Positions 1 to 9,422 of a stretch of DNA of 64,000 nt are shown in pieces (positions within the stretch are counted from its first letter, which is position 1; every line of letters begins with the position of its first letter). The stretch lies in the NCBI RefSeq assembly GCF_019443405.1, contig NZ_CP080376.1, positions 434,001 through 498,000 on the forward strand. The letters run 5' to 3'. The stretch is from Brevundimonas sp. PAMC22021. GTDB lineage: Bacteria > Pseudomonadota > Alphaproteobacteria > Caulobacterales > Caulobacteraceae. Below the pieces are notes generated by a model. It saw only the letters and a list, made by a program, of their open reading frames with translations, was not told the origin of the DNA and did no database searches. The position numbers were made by a program, and so were the translations under genes.

Positions 1-113
1 TCATGACCCAGATCGACCAAGGCGTCCGTCAGGTGTGCGACCACACGCTCGGTGCCGCCATACAGCTTCGGAGGCACGGCCTCGTAAAGCGGGGTGACCT
101 GCGCGATCTTCAT
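1..113 (-). CDS. Glycosyltransferase family 4, N-terminal fragment
   Basis: The reverse strand opens at an ATG (113-111) and stays open to the window edge, so only the first 37 residues are visible. They begin MKIAQVTPLYE and contain PPKLYGGTERV, the usual N-terminus of GT-B fold family 4 glycosyltransferases, where the Gly-Gly-Thr-Glu loop lies near the donor or acceptor site. The acceptor cannot be inferred. It lies downstream of ccrM on the same strand with about 100 bp between, so co-transcription is possible. The family call is from a short stretch but a distinctive one. Confidence 0.72.
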   Translation of the reverse strand, partial: MKIAQVTPLYEAVPPKLYGGTERVVAHLTDALVDLGH

Positions 114-215
114 GACGTGTGTGCTCCGACCCGCTCAAGCGCGGCCGTGAGCATGAATGTCTTCAGGCCGGCAAGGTTCCGCCCTCCGTCGGCCGGAAGT
201 TGCCGTTGGGTAAAC

Positions 216-1313
<1,098 letters not shown>

Positions 1314-1330
1314 TCAGATGCCGGGATGGT

Positions 1331-1357
1331 GAATCCTTACGGTTAAGGCGGGGTTAT
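1331..1357 (-). promoter_or_regulatory. CtrA-like box and GANTC site upstream of ccrM
   Basis: Read on the minus strand, ATAA-N7-TTAAC (1357 to 1342) matches the CtrA consensus TTAA-N7-TTAAC at eight of nine positions. It is followed at 1335-1331 by GATTC, a CcrM site, 36-40 bases before the ccrM ATG. In Caulobacter, ccrM is activated by CtrA and its leader contains GANTC. That it works here is inference. Confidence 0.65.
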
Positions 1358-1424
1358 TTCCGGCGGTGCGGAACGGCGGCGAGAGGCAGCGGTTAGCCTT
1401 GCAACCTTCTTGTCAGGCGCCTCG

Positions 1425-2606
1425 ATGATCCTCTTTGCTCTTTTCCAGCGCCTGTTCGCCCTGGTTTCGCTGGCTGTCCTTGGCCTGTCCGGCTGGCTGA
1501 TCTGGAGCTGGTGGGACCGCGAGCGGGACTTCGAGGCGCTGGGGTTCGGCGATCCGTCGAACGATCGGCTCTACTGGGGGCTCGGCCTTCTGGCCTTTTC
1601 CTTCCTGGGTCGTTTCCTGATCCTGCTGCTCCTGGGTCGCGGCGGCGGCATGGCGTCGGACAAGCGGCGCGACGGCGTCATGGTCGATGGCGCGGATGGA
1701 TCACGCCTGCGGCTGGAGATCGAGGGTCGGACGGATGGCCCGATCCTGCTGCTGACCCACGGCTGGGGCATGTCCTCGCGGATCTGGGCCGACGCGCGCG
1801 CCTCCCTGTCTGACCGGTTCGGCATCGCCGCCTGGGATTTGCCGGGATCGGGTCTCTCGACGCGGCCGACGAAGGGATGGTCGATCGAGGGCTTCGCGGA
1901 CGACCTGAAGGCGGTGATCGACAGACTGCCCGAGGATCGCCCGATCGTCGTGGTCGGTCACAGCATCGGCGGCATGACGACCCAGACCTTCTGCGCCCGC
2001 CATCCCGAGATCCTGAACGGGCGGGTGGCCGGCGTGGTGCTGGAGAACACCACCCACCATAACCCCTTGCGCACCATGATCCTGAGCGGCCTGGTGACCG
2101 CGTTGCGGCCGCTGATCGTGCTGATGATGCGGCTGGACATCCTGCTGTCGCCGCTGGTCTGGCTGATGAACTGGCAGAGCTATCTCAGCGGCTCGACCCA
2201 CATGGCGATGCGGATCGCCGGCTTCGGCGCCTGGCCGACGCGCGCGCAGCTGGAGCTGACCTCGCGCCTGCCGGTGCGGACCTCGCCGGCGGTCCAGGCC
2301 CACGGCAACCTGGCCATGATCCGCTGGTCGGTGACCGACAGCCTTCCGGCCATCCCCGTCCCGACGCTGGTGCTGGTCGGCGGCCGCGATCTGGTGACCA
2401 AGGATCACGCGGGCGAGTTCATCGCCAAGGCCATTCCGCATGCGGAACTGGTCCGCGTCCCCGAGGCCGGCCACATGGGCCCGGTCGAACGGAACGAGGC
2501 CTATGTGGAGGCGGTCGCCCGCTTCGCTGCTCGAGTGACGCAGCCGGCCACGTCAGCCCCCGGCGGTTTCGCCGCGTTCGACGCGCCTGTCGGCCGCCGC
2601 ATCTGA
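1425..2606 (+). CDS. Membrane-anchored alpha/beta hydrolase
   Basis: An alpha/beta hydrolase of 393 residues from the ATG at 1425; a TTG at 1410 would add five residues. Two hydrophobic segments come first (about residues 1-25 and 48-68), which suggests an inner-membrane anchor. The hydrolase domain follows, with an HGWG oxyanion region, the nucleophile elbow GHSIGG, an acid in GGRDLVT and the catalytic His in GHMGPVE. Substrate unknown. It is divergent from ccrM and lies 39 bp before murC, so it may share a transcript with murC, but nothing ties it to peptidoglycan synthesis. Confidence 0.85.
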   Translation: MILFALFQRLFALVSLAVLGLSGWLIWSWWDRERDFEALGFGDPSNDRLYWGLGLLAFSFLGRFLILLLLGRGGGMASDKRRDGVMVDGADGSRLRLEIEGRTDGPILLLTHGWGMSSRIWADARASLSDRFGIAAWDLPGSGLSTRPTKGWSIEGFADDLKAVIDRLPEDRPIVVVGHSIGGMTTQTFCARHPEILNGRVAGVVLENTTHHNPLRTMILSGLVTALRPLIVLMMRLDILLSPLVWLMNWQSYLSGSTHMAMRIAGFGAWPTRAQLELTSRLPVRTSPAVQAHGNLAMIRWSVTDSLPAIPVPTLVLVGGRDLVTKDHAGEFIAKAIPHAELVRVPEAGHMGPVERNEAYVEAVARFAARVTQPATSAPGGFAAFDAPVGRRI

Positions 2607-2645
2607 GATCGTGCAATCGCGGTGAAGCCTTGCTAAGGCGCGGCG

Positions 2646-4058
2646 ATGATCGCGCGCCTTCGCCCCATTCCGTTCGACCTCGGTCCCGTCCACTTCATCG
2701 GCATCGGCGGCATCGGCATGAGCGGCATCGCCGAGATCATGCTCAAGATCGGCTATTCGGTTCAGGGCTCGGACGCCAAGGCCAGCGCCAACACCGAGCG
2801 GCTTGAGCGTCTCGGCGCCCGCATCTTCATCGGCCACGACGCCGCCCACCTGGGCGACGAGGTTTCGGCGGTGGTCTATTCGACCGCCGTCAAGGCCGAC
2901 AATCCGGAGATGAAGGCCGCACGCGCGCGCCGCATTCCCCTGGTCCGCCGCGCCGAGATGCTGGCCGAGCTGATGCGCCTGCAGTTCTCGATCGCGGTCG
3001 GCGGCACGCACGGCAAGACCACGACCACCTCGATGGTGGCGGCGCTGCTGGATGCGGGCGGGCTGGACCCTACGGTGGTCAACGGCGGCATCATCAACGC
3101 CTATGGCACCAACGCCAAGGTCGGCGACGGCGACTGGATCGTGGTCGAGGCCGACGAGTCGGACGGCAGCTTCCTGCGGCTGAAATCGACGGTCGCGATC
3201 GTCACCAACATCGATCCCGAGCACCTCGACCACTACGGCGACTTCGACCGGGTGCGGCAGGCGTTCGTGGACTTCGTCGAGAACATTCCCTTCTACGGCT
3301 TCGCCGCCGTCTGCCTGGATCATCCGGAGGTGCAGAAGCTCGTCGCCGGCGTCGATAATCGGCGTCTGGTCACCTACGGCCTCAATCCCCAGGCCATGGT
3401 GCGGGCCGAGAACTGCGACATGAGGGCCGACGGCTGCCGCTTCGACGTGGTTATCGAAAACGGCGAGACCACCCGTATCGAGGGCCTGCACCTGCCCATG
3501 GCCGGGTGGCACAATGTCTCCAATGCGCTGGCGGCCATCGCAGTGGCGCGCGAGCTGGATGTGGCGGACGAGGCGATCAAGGCGGGCCTGGCCTCCTTCG
3601 GCGGGGTCAAGCGGCGCTTCACCACCACCGGCGTGGTGAACGGGGTGCGCATCGTCGACGACTACGGCCACCATCCGGTCGAGATCGCCGCCGTGCTCAA
3701 GGCCGCTCGCCAGGTCACGGAAGGCCGCGTCATCGCGGTGGTCCAGCCGCACCGCTTCACCCGCCTGCGCGACCTGATGGAGGAGTTTTCCACCAGCGTC
3801 TCCGACGCCGACAGCGTGATCGTGGCCGACGTCTATCCGGCGGGCGAGGCCCCGATTCCCGGCGTGGACAAGCACGCCCTGGTCGATGGCGTCCGCCGCT
3901 ACGGCCACCGCCATGTTCAGGCGCTGGAGAACGCCGCCGTCCTGCCGCGCCTCATCCGCGAGGAGGCCAAGCCCGGCGATCTGGTGGTGCTGCTGGGCGC
4001 GGGCGACGTCACCGCCTGGGCCTACGCCCTGCCGGCGCAGCTGGAGGCGCTGTCGTGA
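2646..4058 (+). CDS. murC: UDP-N-acetylmuramate--L-alanine ligase
   Basis: MurC (470 residues) adds L-alanine to UDP-MurNAc, the first amino-acid step of peptidoglycan precursor synthesis in the cytoplasm. The N-terminal GIGGIGMSG nucleotide fold is near residues 19-27 and the ATP loop GTHGKTTTT near residue 120. The Mur ligase C-terminal domain includes DDYGHHPVE. Its stop overlaps the murB GTG start by four bases (GTGA), so the two are likely translationally coupled. In related genomes murG usually precedes murC; here a hydrolase does, so the cluster is split. Confidence 0.97.
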   Translation: MIARLRPIPFDLGPVHFIGIGGIGMSGIAEIMLKIGYSVQGSDAKASANTERLERLGARIFIGHDAAHLGDEVSAVVYSTAVKADNPEMKAARARRIPLVRRAEMLAELMRLQFSIAVGGTHGKTTTTSMVAALLDAGGLDPTVVNGGIINAYGTNAKVGDGDWIVVEADESDGSFLRLKSTVAIVTNIDPEHLDHYGDFDRVRQAFVDFVENIPFYGFAAVCLDHPEVQKLVAGVDNRRLVTYGLNPQAMVRAENCDMRADGCRFDVVIENGETTRIEGLHLPMAGWHNVSNALAAIAVARELDVADEAIKAGLASFGGVKRRFTTTGVVNGVRIVDDYGHHPVEIAAVLKAARQVTEGRVIAVVQPHRFTRLRDLMEEFSTSVSDADSVIVADVYPAGEAPIPGVDKHALVDGVRRYGHRHVQALENAAVLPRLIREEAKPGDLVVLLGAGDVTAWAYALPAQLEALS

Positions 4059-4957
4059 TCGACCTGCCGTCCGTCCGCGGCAAGCTGCTGCGCAATGAGC
4101 CCCTGGCGCCCTTTACCTGGTTCCGGGTGGGCGGGGCGGCCGAGGTGCTGTTCATCCCGGCCGATGCGGACGATCTCGCCGATTTTCTGAAGGCCCTGGA
4201 CCCGGCCGTTCCTGTGACGGTGCTGGGCGTCGGCTCCAACGTCATCGTGCGCGACGGCGGGGTCGAGGGCGTGGTGATCCGGTTGGCGGGGCGGCCGTTC
4301 GCCGGCGTCTCGGCTGACGGCGACACGATCACAGCGGGCGCGGGCGCGCTGGACGCCATGGTCGCGCGCGCCTCGGCCAAGGCGGGCGTCGCGGGCCTTG
4401 AGTTCTATGCCGGCATCCCCGGAACCGTCGGGGGCGCCCTGACCATGAACGCCGGCTGCTACGGCGCCGAGACCAGGGACGTGCTGGTCTCCGCCTGGGG
4501 CCTGACCCGCGGGGGCGCGCGGGTCGACTATGCGCTGGCCGACTTCGGATATGCCTATCGTCACTCGCAGGCGCCGGCCGACATCATCTGGATCGAGGCG
4601 ATCTATCAGGGAACCCCCGACGAGCCCGCCGCCGTCCAGGCGCGCATCGACGAGATCACCGCCCGCCGCGAGACCACCCAGCCGATCCGCGAAAAAACCG
4701 GCGGCTCGACCTTCAAGAACCCGCCGGGCCATTCCTCATGGAAGCTGGTGGACGACGCCGGCTGGCGCGGCCGGCTGCACGCCGAGACCGGCGGCGGCGC
4801 CAAGTTCAGCGAACTGCACTCCAACTTCATGATCAACCCCGGCGACGCCACCGCCGCCGACATCGAAGGTCTCGGCGAAGCCGTCCGCGCGGACGTGCTG
4901 AAGAAGACCGGTGTGCAGCTGGATTGGGAGATCAGGCGGATTGGACGATCCGCCTGA
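4055..4957 (+). CDS. murB: UDP-N-acetylenolpyruvoylglucosamine reductase
   Basis: MurB (300 residues) is the FAD- and NADPH-dependent enzyme that makes UDP-MurNAc. The start is GTG at 4055, overlapping the murC stop by four bases; an open frame extends far upstream inside murC but shows no homology. FAD-binding motifs [12 protein letters not shown] and [15 protein letters not shown] are present, as are the catalytic Ser region GGSTFKNP and ELHSNFMIN near the end. A perfect 10-bp inverted repeat covers the last codons and the stop. Confidence 0.96.
   Translation: MIDLPSVRGKLLRNEPLAPFTWFRVGGAAEVLFIPADADDLADFLKALDPAVPVTVLGVGSNVIVRDGGVEGVVIRLAGRPFAGVSADGDTITAGAGALDAMVARASAKAGVAGLEFYAGIPGTVGGALTMNAGCYGAETRDVLVSAWGLTRGGARVDYALADFGYAYRHSQAPADIIWIEAIYQGTPDEPAAVQARIDEITARRETTQPIREKTGGSTFKNPPGHSSWKLVDDAGWRGRLHAETGGGAKFSELHSNFMINPGDATAADIEGLGEAVRADVLKKTGVQLDWEIRRIGRSA
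4932..4957 (+). repeat. Inverted repeat over the murB stop codon
   Basis: Arms of 10 bases (4932-4941 and 4948-4957) are perfect reverse complements around a 6-base loop; the right arm ends with the murB TGA. There is no T-run, so it is not a canonical intrinsic terminator. It could stabilise the 3' end of the murCB transcript, which faces the convergent hydrolase gene. Confidence 0.55.
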
Positions 4958-4985
4958 CGGGTTAGAACGCAACCAGGCTCAAGCG

Positions 4986-5879
4986 TCACGGCCAGCGTAA
5001 GCGGTCATTCCCGACCGACAGAAACTTGGCCATGGCTCGGGTGGTTCGTGCGGGAACATGCTCTGGAAAAAAGTGGCCGCCTTCCATGGGTTCGCCAGTC
5101 ACATGAACAGCCCAGCGCCGCCAGATGCCGAGCGGCCCGCCCGCGTCCTCATACCACTGCCCCAGACCTCCCTCTGCGTCCCAAAGAACCAGCGTGGGAC
5201 ATTCTATGAGCTTGCCGTTTTGACGATCGCTTTGGTCATGCTCGCGATCGATGGTTGAAGCCGCGCGATATTCATCGCAGATCGCCGCTGCCGTTGAAGG
5301 ATCCCGCAACGCTGCAACATAGGCATCACGCACTTCGGGCGAAAAGCTTTCGGGCGGCGTGCCCCAGTTCGTCAGCGCGTCATCCACGACGGCCTCCGCC
5401 GCGGCAAGCAGAAGGGTTTCCGGCAGAGGCGCGGGCTGAGCGAGAAACGAGTACGGCCAAAACGCCAAAGCCATTCGCGCGTCCGCTCGCCCCCAAACCT
5501 CCGAAGTCGGAATGACATCCATCACCACCAGGTGAGTGACATTGTGAGGGTGATCCATCGCTATTCTATATGCGACGCGACCGCCTCTATCATGGCCCGC
5601 GACCGCGAACCGCTCGTGACCCAGTGCCGCCATCAGATCGACCAGCATCGATCCCATGCTGCGCTTGGACATCCGCTTACCGGCGTCCTCCTTTGGAGGA
5701 TCGCTTTCACCGTAGCCGGGCAGGTCAGCGACAACGACGGTGTGGTCGCGTGACAGGTCGGGCGCAATGTCTCGCCACATCAGGCCCGTCTGCGGAAAGC
5801 CATGAAGCAGAAGCAGCGGATGTCCTTGACCTGAAATCTCGACGGCGATCGAACCCGCCGACGTTCTGACCCGCTGCAT
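4986..5879 (-). CDS. Haloacetate dehalogenase-like alpha/beta hydrolase
   Basis: A 297-residue alpha/beta hydrolase closest in pattern to haloacetate (fluoroacetate) dehalogenases. It has HGFPQT, the Asp nucleophile in GHDRGGRVAYR and the catalytic His in EGGHFFPE. The downstream LAQPAPLPE segment is typical of the family. However, the His-Trp pair that normally precedes that segment and helps bind the halide is Pro-Tyr here, although the later EYRAA tyrosine is kept. True dehalogenation is therefore doubtful; epoxide or ester hydrolysis is possible. It lies opposite to and between murB and ddl, interrupting the division cluster. Confidence 0.78.
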   Translation of the reverse strand: MQRVRTSAGSIAVEISGQGHPLLLLHGFPQTGLMWRDIAPDLSRDHTVVVADLPGYGESDPPKEDAGKRMSKRSMGSMLVDLMAALGHERFAVAGHDRGGRVAYRIAMDHPHNVTHLVVMDVIPTSEVWGRADARMALAFWPYSFLAQPAPLPETLLLAAAEAVVDDALTNWGTPPESFSPEVRDAYVAALRDPSTAAAICDEYRAASTIDREHDQSDRQNGKLIECPTLVLWDAEGGLGQWYEDAGGPLGIWRRWAVHVTGEPMEGGHFFPEHVPARTTRAMAKFLSVGNDRLRWP

Positions 5880-6026
5880 GCGGCGCCTCCCGGAAGATCA
5901 AATCCTACTAGGCGGATGACGCACCATCCTGCTGCGCCAATGATGGGAACGCTGGTTTTGAGGCTTTTGCTCCGACAGCGTGAACATGGACAGCCAGGCT
6001 TCTACGGGCCAGTCCGGCCCCTTTGG

Positions 6027-6042
6027 TTGACGCGCTGTTAAC
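6027..6042 (+). promoter_or_regulatory. CtrA-like box upstream of ddl-ftsQ-ftsA
   Basis: TTGA-N7-TTAAC, one mismatch to the CtrA consensus, ends 40 bases before the ddl ATG in an otherwise featureless 200-bp gap. Division genes ftsQA are CtrA-controlled in Caulobacter, so an operon promoter here is plausible. Function is inferred. Confidence 0.55.
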
Positions 6043-6081
6043 CGCGTCGGCGGCATTCAGGGAGGCTTCCCGGAGCCGCGC

Positions 6082-7023
6082 ATGAACCGTCCTCTTTCCG
6101 ACCTGCATGTCGCCGTCCTGATGGGCGGGCTTTCGGCCGAGCGCGAGGTGTCGCTGAACTCGGGCGAGGGTTGCGCGCGGGCGCTGGAGGCGCAGGGCGC
6201 GCGCGTGTCACGCGTCGATGCGGGGCGGGACCTCGCCAATGTTCTGGGTGGTCTGATCCGGCCGGACGTGGTGCTGAACTGCCTGCACGGCGCCTGGGGC
6301 GAGGACGGCTGCGTTCAGGGCGTCCTGGAGACGCTGCGCATCCCCTACAGCCACTCGGGCGTGCTGGCCTCGGCGCTGGCCATGGACAAGGAAAAGTCCA
6401 AGGCGGTGCTGCGCGGGGCCGGCGTGCGGGTGCCGGGCGGCGGCCTGTTTGACCGGCTGGAGGTGTCTCGCCGCCACGTCATCGACCCGCCCTATGTGGT
6501 CAAGCCGAATGCCGAGGGCTCCTCCGTGGGCGTCTATCTGGTCCGCGGCGCCGATGACGCCCCTGTCGCGGCCGTGGGCGCCGACAGCTGGACCTATGGC
6601 GAGCAGGTGGTGGTCGAGCCCTATATCGCCGGCAAGGAACTGTGCGTCGCCGTGCTGGGCGAGGCCGCCGGCCCTCGCGCCCTGACCGTCACCGACATCA
6701 CCCCGACCAAGGGCTTCTACGACTATGAGGCCAAGTACACGCCGGGCGGCTCGGTGCACGTTCTGCCGGCCGTGCTGCCGGCGCACGTTTTCGAGGCCGC
6801 GCTGCGCGAAGCCGAGCTTGCCCACACAGCCATGGCTTGCCGCGGCGTGTCGCGATCCGACTTCCGTTATGACGATGTTAACGACGATCTCGTTCTTCTG
6901 GAGGTCAATACCCAGCCCGGCATGACCTCGACCTCGCTCGTGCCCGAGCAGGCCGCTCATGCAGGCATGAGTTACGAAGATCTGGTGCGTTGGATGGTGG
7001 AGGACGCCTCATGCCCGCGGTAG
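6082..7023 (+). CDS. ddl: D-alanine--D-alanine ligase
   Basis: Ddl (313 residues, ATP-grasp fold) makes the D-Ala-D-Ala dipeptide for peptidoglycan. The N-terminal VLMGGLSAEREVSLNSG motif is typical, HGAWGEDG and PYSHSGVLASALAMDK follow, and the ATP-grasp segment KPNAEGSSVGV lies near the middle. DLVLLEVNTQPGMT near the end supplies the metal-binding residues. GGGAGG-like spacing before the ATG (cagggaggc) gives a good ribosome binding site. The end overlaps the ftsQ start by 13 bases. Confidence 0.97.
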   Translation: MNRPLSDLHVAVLMGGLSAEREVSLNSGEGCARALEAQGARVSRVDAGRDLANVLGGLIRPDVVLNCLHGAWGEDGCVQGVLETLRIPYSHSGVLASALAMDKEKSKAVLRGAGVRVPGGGLFDRLEVSRRHVIDPPYVVKPNAEGSSVGVYLVRGADDAPVAAVGADSWTYGEQVVVEPYIAGKELCVAVLGEAAGPRALTVTDITPTKGFYDYEAKYTPGGSVHVLPAVLPAHVFEAALREAELAHTAMACRGVSRSDFRYDDVNDDLVLLEVNTQPGMTSTSLVPEQAAHAGMSYEDLVRWMVEDASCPR

Positions 7024-7898
7024 TTCGCGGCGGTCGGCGACAAGGTGTTCAAGGATCGCCGCGCGGCGCCTCTTCCGGGGGGAGGGGGCAGGCGCGCGGC
7101 GGCTCTTCACGCAGCGCCGGGGCCATCCCCGGCCAGATGGCGGCAATCGGTCGCCTGGACCTGTCCCCCCGCGCCGTCGTTGTCTGCATTTCCGCCGGGG
7201 TCCTGGCGCTGGCCGTCGTGCTGGCGACGGGGGCGCGGGCCGAGCGCATCGGCGCCTCGATCTCGCACGGGGTGGATGCGGTCACCATCGGCATGGGTTT
7301 TTCGCTGAAGCGCGTGCACATCGCCGGCGCCTCGGGCGAGGCCGAACCGGCGATCCGCCAGGCGCTGGGCCTCAGCGCCGGCCAACCCTTGGTCGGTCTC
7401 GATCTCGATGCGGTGCGCGAGCGTGTCCAGGCCGTCGGTTGGGTCAAGGAGGCGCGCGTGGTGCGCTTGTTGCCCGACACCCTGATCGTCGAGGTGGTCG
7501 AGCACGACCGACTGGCCGTGTGGCAATCCGCCGGGCGCGCCCAGGTCATCGACGGCCAGGGCCAGGTCATCCCCGGCGCCGAGGCCGGCCGGTATCCCGG
7601 CCTACCGCTGGTGGTGGGCAAGGGAGCCGATCAGGCCGCGGCCGAGGTGCTGCCGCTGCTGGCCCAGCGCCCCCGCCTGATGGGCCGCGTCGACGCCCTG
7701 GTGCGCGTGGACGAGCGCCGCTGGGATCTGCGGCTCAAGGACGGCAGCCTGATCCAGCTTCCGGCCGTGGACCAGGAGGCGGCCCTGATCCGCCTCGATG
7801 CGCTGGACCAGCGCGAACGCCTGCTCGACCTGGGCTTCGCCCGCGTCGATCTCAGAACCCCCGAAGAGGTCGCGGTGCGGCCCTCCGGCGACGCCTGA
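7011..7898 (+). CDS. ftsQ: Cell division protein FtsQ
   Basis: FtsQ (295 residues) is a bitopic inner-membrane divisome protein that links early and late division proteins. The start is ATG 7011, inside the end of ddl; an earlier GTG/ATG in frame falls deeper in ddl. A basic, Gly/Arg/Ser-rich cytoplasmic tail of about 50 residues comes first. One membrane segment (AVVVCISAGVLALAVVLATG) follows, then a POTRA-like domain (LKRVHIAG...) and the FtsQ beta domain with LPDTLIVEVVEH. The gene sits between ddl and ftsA, the classical order. Confidence 0.94.
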   Translation: MPAVVRGGRRQGVQGSPRGASSGGRGQARGGSSRSAGAIPGQMAAIGRLDLSPRAVVVCISAGVLALAVVLATGARAERIGASISHGVDAVTIGMGFSLKRVHIAGASGEAEPAIRQALGLSAGQPLVGLDLDAVRERVQAVGWVKEARVVRLLPDTLIVEVVEHDRLAVWQSAGRAQVIDGQGQVIPGAEAGRYPGLPLVVGKGADQAAAEVLPLLAQRPRLMGRVDALVRVDERRWDLRLKDGSLIQLPAVDQEAALIRLDALDQRERLLDLGFARVDLRTPEEVAVRPSGDA

Positions 7899-7920
7899 CA
7901 AGAAGAAGGACAAGAACGTC

Positions 7921-9261
7921 ATGGGCGGCAAGGAACGCGGCGGCGCAGCCAACGATCACGGCAGGGGCGGGGACCCGCGCACGGGCCGCGCGCCGGTGGT
8001 GGCCGCGCTCGACATCGGCCAGTCCAAGGTGTCCTGCTTCATCATGAAGCCCGAGGGCGTGCGCCACGCCGACCGCACGATCCGCGTCGCCGGCGCCAGC
8101 CACGTCCAGTCGCGCGGCGTCAAGGGCGGCGCCATCATCAACATGGACGAGGCCGCCCAGGCCATCGGTCACGCCGTCGAGCGCGCCGAGCGGGCCGCCT
8201 CCAGCCCCGTGTCCGGCGTCATCGTCACCACCGCCATCGGCCAGATGGCCAGCCACCGGGTGCAGGCCCGCGTGTCGCTGGGCGCCAATCCGGTGGGCGA
8301 CGCCGATCTCGCGCGCGCCATCGGCATGGCCCTGGCCCAGATCCGCCTGCCTAATCGCCGGCCGATCCACGTCCTGCCCATCGCCTGGTCGGTGGACGGC
8401 GCGCGCGGCGTGCACGACCCGCGCTCGATGCGCGGCGGATCGCTGGGCCTCGACCTGCTGGTCGTGTCCATGGCCGAGAACGTGTTCACGACCCTCAGCC
8501 ACTGCCTCGAGCTGGCGCACCTGGACCTTCAGGGCGTGGCCGCCGCCCCCGTCGTCTCCTCGCTCGCCGCGCTGGAAGAGGACGAGATGGACCTCGGCGC
8601 CGTCTGCATCGACATGGGCGGAGGCTCGACCAGCGCCGCCGTCTGGGGCGGCCGCTCCTTGCTGCACATCGAAAGCCTGAACGTCGGCGGCGACCACGTC
8701 ACCTCCGACATCGCGCGGGGCCTATCGACCTCAAAGGCGGGCGCCGAGCGGCTCAAGACCCTGCACGGTTCGGCCATGGCCAGCGCCAACGAGGACCGCG
8801 AGATGCTGGAAGCCCCGCCGCGCGGCGAGGACGCCTCCGCCGGTCCCGTGATCGTGCCCCGCGCTATGCTGAAAACCGTGATCGCCCCTCGCGTCGAGGA
8901 AACGCTTGAGCTGCTGCGCGACCGGCTGCGCAACGCAGGCGTGGGGCTTGAGCCCGGCGCCGGCCTGGTGCTCACCGGCGGCGCCAGCCAGCTGAACGGC
9001 GTGCGCGAACTGGCCGTGCGGGTGTTTGACCGCCCGGTCCGCCTCGGAAAGCCCCAACGGGCGCCACATTTGGCCGACGCCGCGTCCGGCCCCGCCTTCT
9101 GCGCCTCTGCCGGCGTCCTCCTCCGCGCCGCCTACGGCCCCCGCGAAGCCGTCTCCGCCCGCAAGCTGATGGCGCGTCAGATCACCGCAGCCGACGCGCC
9201 CCGGGTTTACAGGGGCAATGTTGTCGGCCGTGTGGCGGGCTGGCTACGGGAGAATCTTTAG
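7921..9261 (+). CDS. ftsA: Cell division protein FtsA
   Basis: FtsA (446 residues) is the actin-like membrane tether of the Z ring. The first about 20 residues are a Gly/Arg-rich extension, then the phosphate-1 loop ALDIGQSKVSCF. SHRVQARVSLG and the 1C region follow, with the phosphate-2 motif CIDMGGGSTSAAVW and the adenosine motif GLVLTGGASQLNG. The C-terminal GWLRENL is the short amphipathic helix expected for membrane attachment. It starts 22 bp after ftsQ. Unlike the usual ftsA-ftsZ order, a TonB receptor gene lies between it and ftsZ. Confidence 0.95.
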   Translation: MGGKERGGAANDHGRGGDPRTGRAPVVAALDIGQSKVSCFIMKPEGVRHADRTIRVAGASHVQSRGVKGGAIINMDEAAQAIGHAVERAERAASSPVSGVIVTTAIGQMASHRVQARVSLGANPVGDADLARAIGMALAQIRLPNRRPIHVLPIAWSVDGARGVHDPRSMRGGSLGLDLLVVSMAENVFTTLSHCLELAHLDLQGVAAAPVVSSLAALEEDEMDLGAVCIDMGGGSTSAAVWGGRSLLHIESLNVGGDHVTSDIARGLSTSKAGAERLKTLHGSAMASANEDREMLEAPPRGEDASAGPVIVPRAMLKTVIAPRVEETLELLRDRLRNAGVGLEPGAGLVLTGGASQLNGVRELAVRVFDRPVRLGKPQRAPHLADAASGPAFCASAGVLLRAAYGPREAVSARKLMARQITAADAPRVYRGNVVGRVAGWLRENL

Positions 9262-9294
9262 CGCAACAACGGCTTGACTGAAGCTGTAGCGAAA

Positions 9295-9312
9295 ATGTCG
9301 CTCTCTCGACAT
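9295..9312. repeat. Short palindrome upstream of the TonB receptor gene
   Basis: Six-base arms (9295-9300, 9307-9312) are perfect inverted repeats around six bases (ATGTCG-N6-CGACAT). The site lies about 110 bases before the receptor gene start, where an operator might sit. It matches no regulator I can name. Confidence 0.3.
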
Positions 9313-9422
9313 GATCGCGCCATTGTTCGCGGATCGCGGTTGATGGAGCGCCGATCCTTGTTGATGGTGCAACCGAAGGCGGCCAGCCCGTTGGGGAGGC
9401 GAACCGCGACGAGGAAGCATTG

